In this document: piece by piece, positions 1-7,987 of the stretch
How the letters are laid out: each line of letters starts with the position of its first letter
How positions within the stretch are numbered: position 1 is the stretch's first letter
Notes under the pieces: model-generated
The model's input: the letters and a program-made list of their open reading frames with translations, nothing else
Database searches by the model: none
Told to the model about the DNA's origin: nothing
Source of the DNA: BMS3ABIN04 sp965554225
GTDB lineage: Bacteria > Bacteroidota > Ignavibacteria > Ignavibacteriales > Melioribacteraceae
Assembly: GCA_965554225.1 (NCBI GenBank)
Contig: CBEVZC010000050.1
Span: 1-20,168, forward strand
DNA: 20,168 bases
Direction: 5' to 3'
Position numbers and translations under genes: made by a program

Positions 1-76
1 TATTCGATATATGCCGTAAAATTTTATAAAGATTTTATTTATTTTACTTTCTTAATATTTTATCTTAATTGAATAA

Positions 77-1123
77 ATGAAAAAACAAGATTCTAAAATT
101 TCCCGAAGAAAAAAAGAGCATTTGGATATTGCTCTTAATAAAAATGTTTCATTTATCTCTAAAACTACCGGCTTTGAGAAATATGACTTCATACATTATG
201 CTCTAACCGAAATTGACTTGAACAAGATTGACTTAAGCACTTATTTTTTTAATACGAAGATATCATTTCCATTTATGATATCCAGTATGACGGGCGGAAC
301 TTCCGAAGCAAATAATTTAAACTCAGACTTAGCGGTCGTTGCCAATGAATTAAATATTCCAATTGGAGTTGGAAGTCAGAGACAAGCAATTAAAGATTCC
401 CAGCACCATACAACGTATAGTGTAATAAGGCAAAACGCTCCCTCAATACCTGTTGTGGGAAATATTGGAGCATCGGAAATAGCGGCTTCTAAAAATATTA
501 ATGAATTCCAAAAGTTAGTCGATTTAATTGAAGCTGACGCATTTATAGTTCACCTTAATCCTTTGCAAGAACTATTGCAGCACGACGGGAATATAAAATT
601 TGATGGGCTATACAAAAATTTGGAAGAATTGGTCAAAGCGATTTCTGTCCCAGTAATAGTAAAAGAAGTTGGAGCGGGAATAAGTAAAAAAGTTGCAAAA
701 CGATTGTTGGATATCGGAGTAAAAGGAATTGATACTGCGGGTGCGGGCGGAACTAGTTGGGCAGGAATTGAAATTATCCGCAGTAATAGATCCCTAGATA
801 ATCCTTTTTGGGATTGGGGGTTACCAACATCATACTGTATCCGCCAAATAAATAAGTTAAAAAAAGAATATAAATTTTCTTTAATTGCTTCAGGCGGTAT
901 TAAAAACGGATTTGATGCTGCAAAAGCATTAGCGCTTGGTGCAGATATTACAGCTTCCGCAAAAACAATTTTGAAAATATTAACCGGGCAAGGTATAATT
1001 AACACAATAGATTTTATTATTGATTGGCATGAAACAATTAAAAAGATTATGTTTTTAACAGGCTCAGAAAAACTTAGTGAGCTGAATAAATCAAAACTTA
1101 TTAGAAAAAAGGAATTGTATTGA
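77..1123 (+). CDS. fni: Type 2 isopentenyl-diphosphate delta-isomerase (FMN-dependent)
   Basis: Interconverts isopentenyl and dimethylallyl diphosphate, the two C5 isoprenoid units, in the cytoplasm; the type 2 family uses reduced FMN, NAD(P)H and Mg2+. Family landmarks in order: basic N-terminal RKKEHLD (residues 11-17), SSMTGG (69-74), GVGSQR (97-102), HLNPLQE (159-165, with Gln164 as the likely catalytic glutamine and Glu165 as metal ligand), KEVGAG (196-201), GAGGTSWAGIE (222-232) and the TIM-barrel phosphate-binding ASGGIKNG (271-278). The 348-residue length is normal for the family. The ATG has no obvious ribosome-binding site; the 76 nt upstream are very AT-rich and may hold the operon promoter, but no clear promoter boxes were recognised. 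Its stop overlaps the start of the prenyl synthase gene by 4 nt, which fits a shared pathway. The family call is seen directly; the residue roles are by analogy. Confidence 0.96.
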   Translation: MKKQDSKISRRKKEHLDIALNKNVSFISKTTGFEKYDFIHYALTEIDLNKIDLSTYFFNTKISFPFMISSMTGGTSEANNLNSDLAVVANELNIPIGVGSQRQAIKDSQHHTTYSVIRQNAPSIPVVGNIGASEIAASKNINEFQKLVDLIEADAFIVHLNPLQELLQHDGNIKFDGLYKNLEELVKAISVPVIVKEVGAGISKKVAKRLLDIGVKGIDTAGAGGTSWAGIEIIRSNRSLDNPFWDWGLPTSYCIRQINKLKKEYKFSLIASGGIKNGFDAAKALALGADITASAKTILKILTGQGIINTIDFIIDWHETIKKIMFLTGSEKLSELNKSKLIRKKELY

Positions 1124-2118
1124 ATAATAAAATTAATACTCAAAAATATCAGTCTATTTACGAAAAGGAAATAGTTAAGTTAAATAAAAGATTTAACCGG
1201 CTTTTTACAAACAAAGAACCGAAGTCGCTTTATGAACCCAGTAGTTATATAGTAAAAAGCGGTGGTAAGCGATTACGTCCTTTTTTGGTTTTAGCATCGG
1301 CTAAGGCTGTCGGAGCAAAATTCTCAGATGTTTACAACGCGGCAATGGCTGTTGAACTACTTCATAATTTTACATTAGTACATGACGACATCATGGACAA
1401 TGCGGAGAAAAGAAGAGGGAAACCTACTATTCATAAAATATACGATGTAAGCACTGCAATATTAACGGGAGATAATTTAACTGCGTATTCCTATAAAAGT
1501 TTGTTAAAGGATTGTAAAAATAATTGTGTTGAGGTTGTTAATACATTTACTCAGGGAATAATTGAAGTATGTGAAGGCCAAAGTTTCGATGAATTGTTCG
1601 AGATTAAAAATAACGTAAGTATTAGCGATTACAAAAAAATGATATTCAAAAAAACGGCTTCTCTATCCGGTATGTGCTGCTCCATCGGCGCTCAACTCGG
1701 CGGAGGGAGTAAGGAAGAAGTAAAGTCTCTTTTTAGTTACGGAAAAAATCTTGGGATGGCGTTTCAAATTCAAGATGATTTTTTAGATATTTTTGGAGAT
1801 GAAAAGAAATTTGGTAAATTAGTCGGCGGAGATCTTTTGGAAGGTAAAAAGACTTACCTCCTTCTGCATGCTTTAGAAAAAGCTAAAGGAAAAAACAAAA
1901 AAAGTCTTCAGTTTGTTATCAAGAATAATGGAATTTCCAAAAGTCAAATTCAACATTATAAAAATATTTATTTGGAACTTGGCGTTGATATAGATGCTAA
2001 AAAAGAGATAAAAAATTATACAAAGCGCGCTTTACAATCCCTAAAAATATTAAAGGACAAAGAATCAATAGAATTATTAACTTGGTTGGCTAATTCACTA
2101 ATAGGCAGAAATAATTAA
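1120..2118 (+). CDS. Polyprenyl diphosphate synthase, probably short-chain (C15-C20)
   Basis: Trans-isoprenyl diphosphate synthase that condenses IPP with allylic diphosphates. Both aspartate-rich Mg2+ sites are intact: first motif DDIMD at 89-93, followed by RRGKP, and second motif DDFLD at 219-223. GGKRLRPF (48-55) and KKT (177-179) are also typical. The fifth residue before the first aspartate motif is Phe84 (HNFTLVHDD). In this family a large aromatic there limits chain growth, as in archaeal-type GGPP synthases, while long-chain quinone-tail enzymes usually have Ala; the first motif also lacks the two-residue insert of bacterial FPP synthases. A C20 (or C15) product is therefore inferred, not proven. 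The start is TTG inside a TTGA overlap with the fni stop, with AGGA 6 nt upstream. No ATG occurs before the conserved core, which supports TTG. Confidence 0.93.
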   Translation: MNNKINTQKYQSIYEKEIVKLNKRFNRLFTNKEPKSLYEPSSYIVKSGGKRLRPFLVLASAKAVGAKFSDVYNAAMAVELLHNFTLVHDDIMDNAEKRRGKPTIHKIYDVSTAILTGDNLTAYSYKSLLKDCKNNCVEVVNTFTQGIIEVCEGQSFDELFEIKNNVSISDYKKMIFKKTASLSGMCCSIGAQLGGGSKEEVKSLFSYGKNLGMAFQIQDDFLDIFGDEKKFGKLVGGDLLEGKKTYLLLHALEKAKGKNKKSLQFVIKNNGISKSQIQHYKNIYLELGVDIDAKKEIKNYTKRALQSLKILKDKESIELLTWLANSLIGRNN

Positions 2119-2384
2119 TGATTGAAAAAAAAGTTAAAATAATTAATAACGCCGGTCTGCATACAAGACCCGCAGCTACAATAGTAAAATTGGCTGCTAA
2201 ATTTAAAAGCGAATTTTATATTTATAAAGACGGATTAAAAATAAACGGTAAAAGTATTATTGGTGTTATGACATTAGCGGCGGAAAAAGGATCGGAATTA
2301 CTCCTAACTTTTAACGGTGAGGACGAAGAAAAAGCTTCTGAAACCATAGTTGATTATTTCAAAAGGGGATTTGACGAATTATGA
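2118..2384 (+). CDS. ptsH: Phosphocarrier protein HPr
   Basis: Small phosphocarrier of the PEP:sugar phosphotransferase system; receives phosphate from enzyme I on a histidine and passes it on. The 88-residue length is standard. The active site AGLHTRPAA is intact, with His15 in the canonical position and Arg17 next to it. Ser46 lies in NGKSIIGVMTL, the site that HPr kinase/phosphorylase modifies in Gram-positive bacteria and in many bacteria with a regulatory PTS, so regulation by HprK is plausible, though no hprK is in the window. The ATG shares one nucleotide with the upstream stop (TAATG), and the gene overlaps ptsI by 4 nt, so translational coupling is likely. No EII sugar permease gene lies nearby. 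Confidence 0.96.
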   Translation: MIEKKVKIINNAGLHTRPAATIVKLAAKFKSEFYIYKDGLKINGKSIIGVMTLAAEKGSELLLTFNGEDEEKASETIVDYFKRGFDEL

Positions 2385-4138
2385 CAAAACCAATTAAGAA
2401 AAATATTTTAAAAGGCATTGCTGCTGCTCCGGGAATAATAATTTCTAAAGCATATCTTTATAAAAAAGATAAAGAAGAAACCTTTCGTGAATCAATTGAC
2501 AATACTGATGTGGCGATTCAAAATCTTACCGATGCTTTAGAAAAATCTAGAAAGGAGCTAAAAAAAATATTTGAACTTGCTGTTGATAAAATGGGAGAAA
2601 AAAGAGCAGGAATTTTCGAAGCTCAGTTAATGATTCTTGATGATCCGGTTTTGCATGAAAATGTTATTAGGCGAATAAAAACAGAAAAACTAAATCCCGA
2701 ATTTGTGATTAGTACGGAAATTTCTAAATACCAAGATATAATGGACGCATCCTCCGAACCGTATATGAAAGAGCGTTCACATGATATTGAAGATATTAAA
2801 AACCGCATAGTAAGAAATTTGAGAAAGAAAAAATGGAAATCCAGAATTGACTCGGATGTTTTAGTAGTAACAGACGTAATAACACCGGCAGACACGGTTC
2901 TTTTCACACGTGTAAATGTAAAAGGCTATATTACTGATTTCGGCGGACTAACATCTCATGCAGCAATCGTAGCAAGATCCTTAAATATTCCGGCTGTTGT
3001 TGGTCTGCATGATGCTACTTCAAGAATCAGAGATAACGATACTCTAATCGTTGATGGTATAAATGGTATCGTTATAATTAACCCGGATGAGAAACAGTTA
3101 GCCGAATATAAAGAAAAGATTAAAAAGTTACATCAATTTGGAAGCGAGCTTTTAAAATTGAGAGATAAACCATCAGTAACAACTGACGGTAAAAAAATAA
3201 TTTTACAAGCAAACTTAGATTTAGAAGAAGAGCTGGAATATGTTGTACAAAACGGTGCGGAAGGAATCGGTTTAGTTAGGACAGAACAGCTATTCCAAGT
3301 AGCTGATTCTTTCCCTGATGAAGAAACTCAGTTTAAGATTTATTCAAAGTTAGCAGAAAAATTATATCCGAATGAAATAACGATACGAACTTTTGATATC
3401 GGCGGAGATAAAGTTTTACCGCTTGACATAAAAGAACCAAACCCGTTTTTAGGATGGAGGGGGATTCGCTTTTTACTTGATAACGAAGATCTATTTAAAA
3501 CGCAGTTACGTGCTCTCTTACGAGCTAGTACTCACCGTAATATAAAAGTTATGTTTCCGATGATAGGTTCAATTAAAGAAATAAGAAGATCACAAGAAAT
3601 AATTGAACAATGTAAAACAGAACTAAAAGAATCAGGCTATCATTTTGATAACGACCTTCCGATTGGAATAATGATTGAAGTTCCATCAGCAGCTGTTATG
3701 GCAGGAGATTTCGCTGCGGAAGTAGATTTTGTAAGTATCGGTACAAACGATTTAATTCAGTATATTCTTGCCGTTGACAGAGGTAACGAAAATGTCTTCG
3801 AGCAGTATCAAGAATTTCACCCGGCAATTGTTAGGACACTCAAGCACATTATAGCCGAAGGTAAAAACAATAATGCTACCGTTAGTATTTGCGGTGAAAT
3901 GGCAGCAGATATTTTAGCTGTTCCGCTTTTAATTGGGCTTGGACTTGACTCACTCAGTGTTTCATCATCGATTCTTCCACATATAAAGAAAATAATTCGA
4001 TCAATAACATATTCCGATGTTGAACAGTTGGCAAATGAATGTTTGGAGTATGAAGTTGAAGAACAAATTAAAATTTCAATCCATAAATATTATAAAAATC
4101 ATTTTACAGATGATATACAACAACTATTAAAGGATTAA
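2381..4138 (+). CDS. ptsI: PTS enzyme I (phosphoenolpyruvate-protein phosphotransferase)
   Basis: Autophosphorylates from PEP on a histidine and transfers the phosphate to HPr (the preceding gene). Domains: HPr-binding helical N-terminus (about 1-145), phosphohistidine swivelling domain (about 150-235) with GGLTSHAAIVARS carrying His193, and C-terminal PEP-binding TIM barrel (about 260-585). Barrel motifs: GIGLVRTEQLF (295-305), IRTFDIGGDK (335-344), GWRGIRF (358-364), the Mg2+/PEP loop IEVPSA (432-437), SIGTNDLIQY (452-461) and the active-site Cys504 in SICGEMA. The 585 residues match the usual 570-590, and no EIIA or GAF domain is fused, so this is ordinary PtsI rather than PtsP. The start is an ATGA overlap with ptsH. 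With no permease in view, the pair may act as a regulatory relay or serve EII proteins encoded elsewhere. Confidence 0.97.
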   Translation: MTKPIKKNILKGIAAAPGIIISKAYLYKKDKEETFRESIDNTDVAIQNLTDALEKSRKELKKIFELAVDKMGEKRAGIFEAQLMILDDPVLHENVIRRIKTEKLNPEFVISTEISKYQDIMDASSEPYMKERSHDIEDIKNRIVRNLRKKKWKSRIDSDVLVVTDVITPADTVLFTRVNVKGYITDFGGLTSHAAIVARSLNIPAVVGLHDATSRIRDNDTLIVDGINGIVIINPDEKQLAEYKEKIKKLHQFGSELLKLRDKPSVTTDGKKIILQANLDLEEELEYVVQNGAEGIGLVRTEQLFQVADSFPDEETQFKIYSKLAEKLYPNEITIRTFDIGGDKVLPLDIKEPNPFLGWRGIRFLLDNEDLFKTQLRALLRASTHRNIKVMFPMIGSIKEIRRSQEIIEQCKTELKESGYHFDNDLPIGIMIEVPSAAVMAGDFAAEVDFVSIGTNDLIQYILAVDRGNENVFEQYQEFHPAIVRTLKHIIAEGKNNNATVSICGEMAADILAVPLLIGLGLDSLSVSSSILPHIKKIIRSITYSDVEQLANECLEYEVEEQIKISIHKYYKNHFTDDIQQLLKD

Positions 4139-4140
4139 AA

Positions 4141-5187
4141 ATGACTATTAATGATTTAGTGAAAAAATATGACCCGGAATTACAATTTGAAGTTTTAAAT
4201 AAATCATATCAACAAATTGACTATGCGTTAAATAATAAATATAATCTTGATAAAATTGATCCTAAAAAAGTTAAGAATATTGTTTTAACAGGACTTGGAG
4301 GATCGGCAATTAGTGGCGATGTGTTCTTGAATTATTCTCACAATGAATTGAAAGTACCATTCATTGTAAATAGAAATTATTTTATGCCGTCATTTGTAAA
4401 CGAAAACACATTGGTTATTGCCTCTTCATATTCGGGTAATACTGAGGAAACAATTTCAGCAACTAAGCATGCATTAGAAAAAGGAGCTCAAATTCTTTGC
4501 ATAACAACCGGTGGAAAGTTGGAAGAATTAGCTTTGCAAAATAATTTAGCTGTAGTTTACTTACAAAAAGGATTCCAACCAAGATATGCTCTATGGATAA
4601 ATATTTCTACATTGATTAAAAGCTTGCAAAATTTAAATTTTATTCCTAACCAAAATAATATTATGGAAAAAATTCAAAATCTGCTTGAGAAGAAAGCAGT
4701 TGAATTTTCTAGAGAGAATAATATGACATATAAAATTGCAGAATCTTTAGTCGGATTTATCCCAATTGTTTATTCGGGCGATAATTTTACATCAGGAGTA
4801 GGGAATAGATTAAAAGAGCAATTTAACGAAAACTCAAAGATTCATTCTTTCCATAATGTTCTACCGGAAATGAATCATAATGAAATAATCGGATGGGAAA
4901 CATTTTCGCCGAATTTACTAAATGCAAAAATAATACAACTTAAAGATGTCAGTTATCATCCTAGAGTTAAGAAAAGATTTGAAGTAGTTTCTGCTTTAAT
5001 ACAGAAAGCCGGTTGTGAAGTTTTAACTCTTGAAAGCAATGAGAGCGAATTTAAAGTAAGAATATTTGATTTAATTTATACAGGAGATTGGATTTCCTAT
5101 TATTTAGCAATTTTAAGAGGTAAGGATCCTTCTGAAATTGAAAACATTAACTATCTGAAACAAGAACTTGCTAAAGAAATTTCTTAA
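4141..5187 (+). CDS. Bifunctional phosphoglucose/phosphomannose isomerase (PGI/PMI family)
   Basis: Interconverts glucose-6-P, mannose-6-P and fructose-6-P, linking glycolysis with supply of activated mannose for glycans. Two SIS sugar-phosphate domains are visible: GLGGSAISGD (51-60) and SSYSGNTEET (95-104) in the first, then YSGDNF (211-216), GNRLKEQFNENSK (221-233) and LPEMNHNEIIGW (241-252) in the second. Glu230 and His246 are 16 residues apart, the same spacing as catalytic Glu203/His219 of the Pyrobaculum aerophilum PGI/PMI as I recall it; Lys340 near the C-terminus would be the third catalytic residue. The 348-residue length fits this dual-specificity family and is much shorter than conventional PGI. 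The gene starts 2 nt after ptsI with an AAGGA ribosome-binding site at 4130-4134. Dual activity is inferred from family membership. Confidence 0.92.
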   Translation: MTINDLVKKYDPELQFEVLNKSYQQIDYALNNKYNLDKIDPKKVKNIVLTGLGGSAISGDVFLNYSHNELKVPFIVNRNYFMPSFVNENTLVIASSYSGNTEETISATKHALEKGAQILCITTGGKLEELALQNNLAVVYLQKGFQPRYALWINISTLIKSLQNLNFIPNQNNIMEKIQNLLEKKAVEFSRENNMTYKIAESLVGFIPIVYSGDNFTSGVGNRLKEQFNENSKIHSFHNVLPEMNHNEIIGWETFSPNLLNAKIIQLKDVSYHPRVKKRFEVVSALIQKAGCEVLTLESNESEFKVRIFDLIYTGDWISYYLAILRGKDPSEIENINYLKQELAKEIS

Positions 5188-7987
5188 ATATTTTTTTATT
5201 GTTTTCTTTATAACATTTCAAATTGTTTCTGCACAATTCTATTCTTTTGGCAGAAATAAAGTCCATTATGAAAGTTTCGATTGGAAAATCATAAAAACCA
5301 AGCACTTTGATATTTATTACTACGATAATTTTGAAGAAATGGCTGAGATTGGCGCTAATTATGCAGAAGAAGCATACCACGATTTAAAAATTAAATTCAA
5401 CGGATTAGTAACGCGCCGGATTCCGCTTATATTTTATAACACCCATATTCAATTTGAGCAAACAAACACAACACCAGGATTTATTCCGGAAGGCGTTGGT
5501 GGTTTTTTTGAATTCCTAAAGGGGAGAGTTGTAATTCCTTATCTGGGATCATTAGAACAATTCAGACATGTTATTAGACATGAGCTTGTACATGTTTTTA
5601 TGAGTAATAAACTTTACAATATAATAAAAAATCATAGAGTATCAACAGACCGTTACCCGCCATTGTGGTTTGTTGAAGGTCTGGCTGAGTATTGGTCATA
5701 TCATTGGGATACGCAAGCTGATATGGTAATGCGCGATGCCGTTCTCAACGGATTGTTTGTTCCTTTGTCTGATATTAACAGAATCAGAGGAACTTTTTTA
5801 ATGTATAAAGAAGGACAGAACTTTCTTCAATTTGTTTCTCAAACTTATGGTGAAGATAAAATTCTTTTATTGATGGAAAATTTTTGGAGATTCAAAAAAT
5901 TTAAGAAAATTCTTGAATATACATTGGGTGAGGATCTACAGACTATAGACAGCAAATGGGTATATCACTTAAAACAACATTATTATCCGCTATATAAAAA
6001 CGATTACCCCCATTCTATAAACTCAAAAAAATTAACAGATGAAGGTTTTAATTTTTCTCCTAATTATTTCAAGAAAGATTCGACAAGTTACATTTATTTT
6101 ATAGCCAATAGAACAGGTTATACTTCAGTGTACGAATTAAAGTATAAACCCGGAGCTAAGGAAATATTCAAACCGAAATTATTAATTAAAGGAGAAAAAT
6201 CTGCTTTATTTGAATCTTTTCACTTACTAAAACCGTCTCTAACCGTATCTTCAAAAGGAGATATTGCATTTGTAAATAAGTCGGGCGGTTCCGATGTTAT
6301 TAATATCTACTCTGTAATTGATTATAAACTTAAGAATACATTCCGGTTTGATAACCTTATTTCACTATCCTCTCCGCATTTTTCGGCTGAGGGGAATCAA
6401 CTTGTTTTTAATGCAATCGATCGGAAAGGGTTTAGTGACATATTTGTCTTGGATATTGAAAACGGTCATCTCAATAGACTTACGAATGATTATTACAATG
6501 ATAAAGATCCTATTTTCGGCAAAGATGATAGAACAGTTGTCTTCTCTTCAGATCGTACTGACGGGAAATATAAATTAAGATACAACTTATTTAAGTATGA
6601 TTTGAGTACTCATAAAATAAATTATTTGACCTATGTAAACGCGAATATTGAAACTCCCAGATTTTCTCCCGATTACAGCGAACTGTTCTTTAATTGTGAC
6701 TATGACGGCACTTTTAATATTTGGAAATTAATTAAGGACTCAAATAATGAGCCTAAGGGTATAAAACAATATTCTAAATTTTTAACAAGTGTTTTTGATT
6801 TTACATTCGTAAATGATTCTCTAGTTATCACTTCCAGTTTCGAAAAATTCTCTTTTCAATTTTATGAATTAAATCTAAATTCACTACCGGACACTAATTC
6901 TGTTTTTGTTCCGAATGAATTTAACTCGGCAATTGATAAATGGCTTGCTAAAAAGTTATTTGTAAAATCAAAAAGAGAGAAATTAAAATATAAACGTAAA
7001 TATTCACTCGATTACGCAGTCGGACAAGTTATTACAGATCCTATTTATGGAACGCGCGGAGGAGCAGTGCTTTCATTGAGCGATTTAATGGGTGATGACC
7101 GTTACCAATTTCTAATATATAATACTGCAGAAGTTCAAAGCGAATTTCTAAGAAACTTTAATATTGCTATAAGCAGATTAAATTTCGGTAAAAGGACAAA
7201 TTTCGGCTACGGCGTTTTTCATTTTAGCGGACAGCGATATGATATCCGAGAATCGGATCAATTTTTCTTTGAGCGTATTTTCGGAGCTTTTTTCAGTCTT
7301 ATTTATCCGTTCTCAAGTTTTGATAGAATAGAAGCAACCGTTTCTCTTGCCAACTCCGATCGTGATGTTGTTACTAAACTTGTCGGTAGAAAAGCAATTC
7401 TTCTCTCAAATTTTATTTCCTACGTACACGACAATTCACTATGGGGCCCAACAGGTCCGCTTGACGGCTCACGCTTAAGAGTTCTGATGGGTTATACGAC
7501 AGATGTTAAATTCAGCAATGTTAACTATTATACTTTTGTTGCCGATTACAGAAAATACTTTAGATTAGGACTTAGGACTTCCTTAGCAACCAGAACCTCA
7601 ATTTTTATTAATGACGGGAAAGAAGCAAGACGATTTATTGCCGGGGGAAGCTGGGATTTACGCGGATGGCGACGTTGGTCTATTAGAGGCGAAAAGCTTT
7701 GGTTATCATCAATTGAATTAAGATTCCCGCTGCTTGATAGAATTTATGTGAAATTTCCATTTTTCGGTTTACAGTTTGCCGGCATTAGAGGAGCACTCTT
7801 TTTTGATGCCGGAGGCGCTTGGGATAGAAAGTATACGGAAACTTTGGGAAGTCTTGGCGGAGGTTTAAGAATTAATTTATTCCGCGTAATTACTCTTCGA
7901 TATGATATCGGTAAAAAAATTGAGAAAAATTTTACGCAATTTCAGCCGAAACTATTTTATCAATTTTTCTTTGGATGGGATTTTTGA
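5168..7987 (+). CDS. Outer-membrane protein: zinc metalloprotease + TolB-like propeller + BamA-like barrel
   Basis: A 939-residue secreted protein with three parts. (a) A cleavable signal peptide (LKKFLKYFFIVFFITFQIVSA, cut near residue 22). (b) A peptidase-MA/gluzincin-like domain, about 35-250: HELVH (His138, Glu139, His142) followed by WFVEGLAEYWS, where Glu170 would be the third zinc ligand. (c) A WD40/TolB-like propeller, about 290-570, with repeats such as SPHFSAEGNQLVF, DIFVLDIENGHLNRLT, FSSDRTDG and RFSPDYSELFF. (d) A C-terminal Omp85/BamA-like barrel, about 610-939, with DLRGWRR near residue 830 (resembling the RGF/RGY loop-6 motif), LRFPLLDR, LFFDAGGAWD and a terminal aromatic beta-signal FFFGWDF. 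The start is TTG, overlapping the previous gene by 20 nt; no ATG precedes the mature domain and the signal peptide begins exactly here. No good ribosome-binding site is seen. Its substrate and whether it inserts or exports proteins are unknown. Similar combined proteins exist in Bacteroidota-related phyla, often annotated only as BamA/TamA-family. Confidence 0.85.
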   Translation: MLKKFLKYFFIVFFITFQIVSAQFYSFGRNKVHYESFDWKIIKTKHFDIYYYDNFEEMAEIGANYAEEAYHDLKIKFNGLVTRRIPLIFYNTHIQFEQTNTTPGFIPEGVGGFFEFLKGRVVIPYLGSLEQFRHVIRHELVHVFMSNKLYNIIKNHRVSTDRYPPLWFVEGLAEYWSYHWDTQADMVMRDAVLNGLFVPLSDINRIRGTFLMYKEGQNFLQFVSQTYGEDKILLLMENFWRFKKFKKILEYTLGEDLQTIDSKWVYHLKQHYYPLYKNDYPHSINSKKLTDEGFNFSPNYFKKDSTSYIYFIANRTGYTSVYELKYKPGAKEIFKPKLLIKGEKSALFESFHLLKPSLTVSSKGDIAFVNKSGGSDVINIYSVIDYKLKNTFRFDNLISLSSPHFSAEGNQLVFNAIDRKGFSDIFVLDIENGHLNRLTNDYYNDKDPIFGKDDRTVVFSSDRTDGKYKLRYNLFKYDLSTHKINYLTYVNANIETPRFSPDYSELFFNCDYDGTFNIWKLIKDSNNEPKGIKQYSKFLTSVFDFTFVNDSLVITSSFEKFSFQFYELNLNSLPDTNSVFVPNEFNSAIDKWLAKKLFVKSKREKLKYKRKYSLDYAVGQVITDPIYGTRGGAVLSLSDLMGDDRYQFLIYNTAEVQSEFLRNFNIAISRLNFGKRTNFGYGVFHFSGQRYDIRESDQFFFERIFGAFFSLIYPFSSFDRIEATVSLANSDRDVVTKLVGRKAILLSNFISYVHDNSLWGPTGPLDGSRLRVLMGYTTDVKFSNVNYYTFVADYRKYFRLGLRTSLATRTSIFINDGKEARRFIAGGSWDLRGWRRWSIRGEKLWLSSIELRFPLLDRIYVKFPFFGLQFAGIRGALFFDAGGAWDRKYTETLGSLGGGLRINLFRVITLRYDIGKKIEKNFTQFQPKLFYQFFFGWDF

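Noticed and set aside
1..76. Promoter boxes before fni
   Set aside because: The sequence is so AT-rich that many weak matches exist; no well-spaced pair stands out.
550..1143. 197-residue open frame on the minus strand opposite fni
   Set aside because: It overlaps a gene with complete family motifs, is rich in Ile/Ser/Phe as expected for an antisense reading, and has no ribosome-binding site or recognisable domain.
2623..2907. 94-residue minus-strand frame inside ptsI
   Set aside because: Antisense shadow of the phosphohistidine-domain coding region; no start signal or family.
6318..6578. 86-residue plus-strand frame inside the barrel gene
   Set aside because: Lies in another frame of the propeller region, which reads through without interruption; no sign of a frameshift or nested gene.
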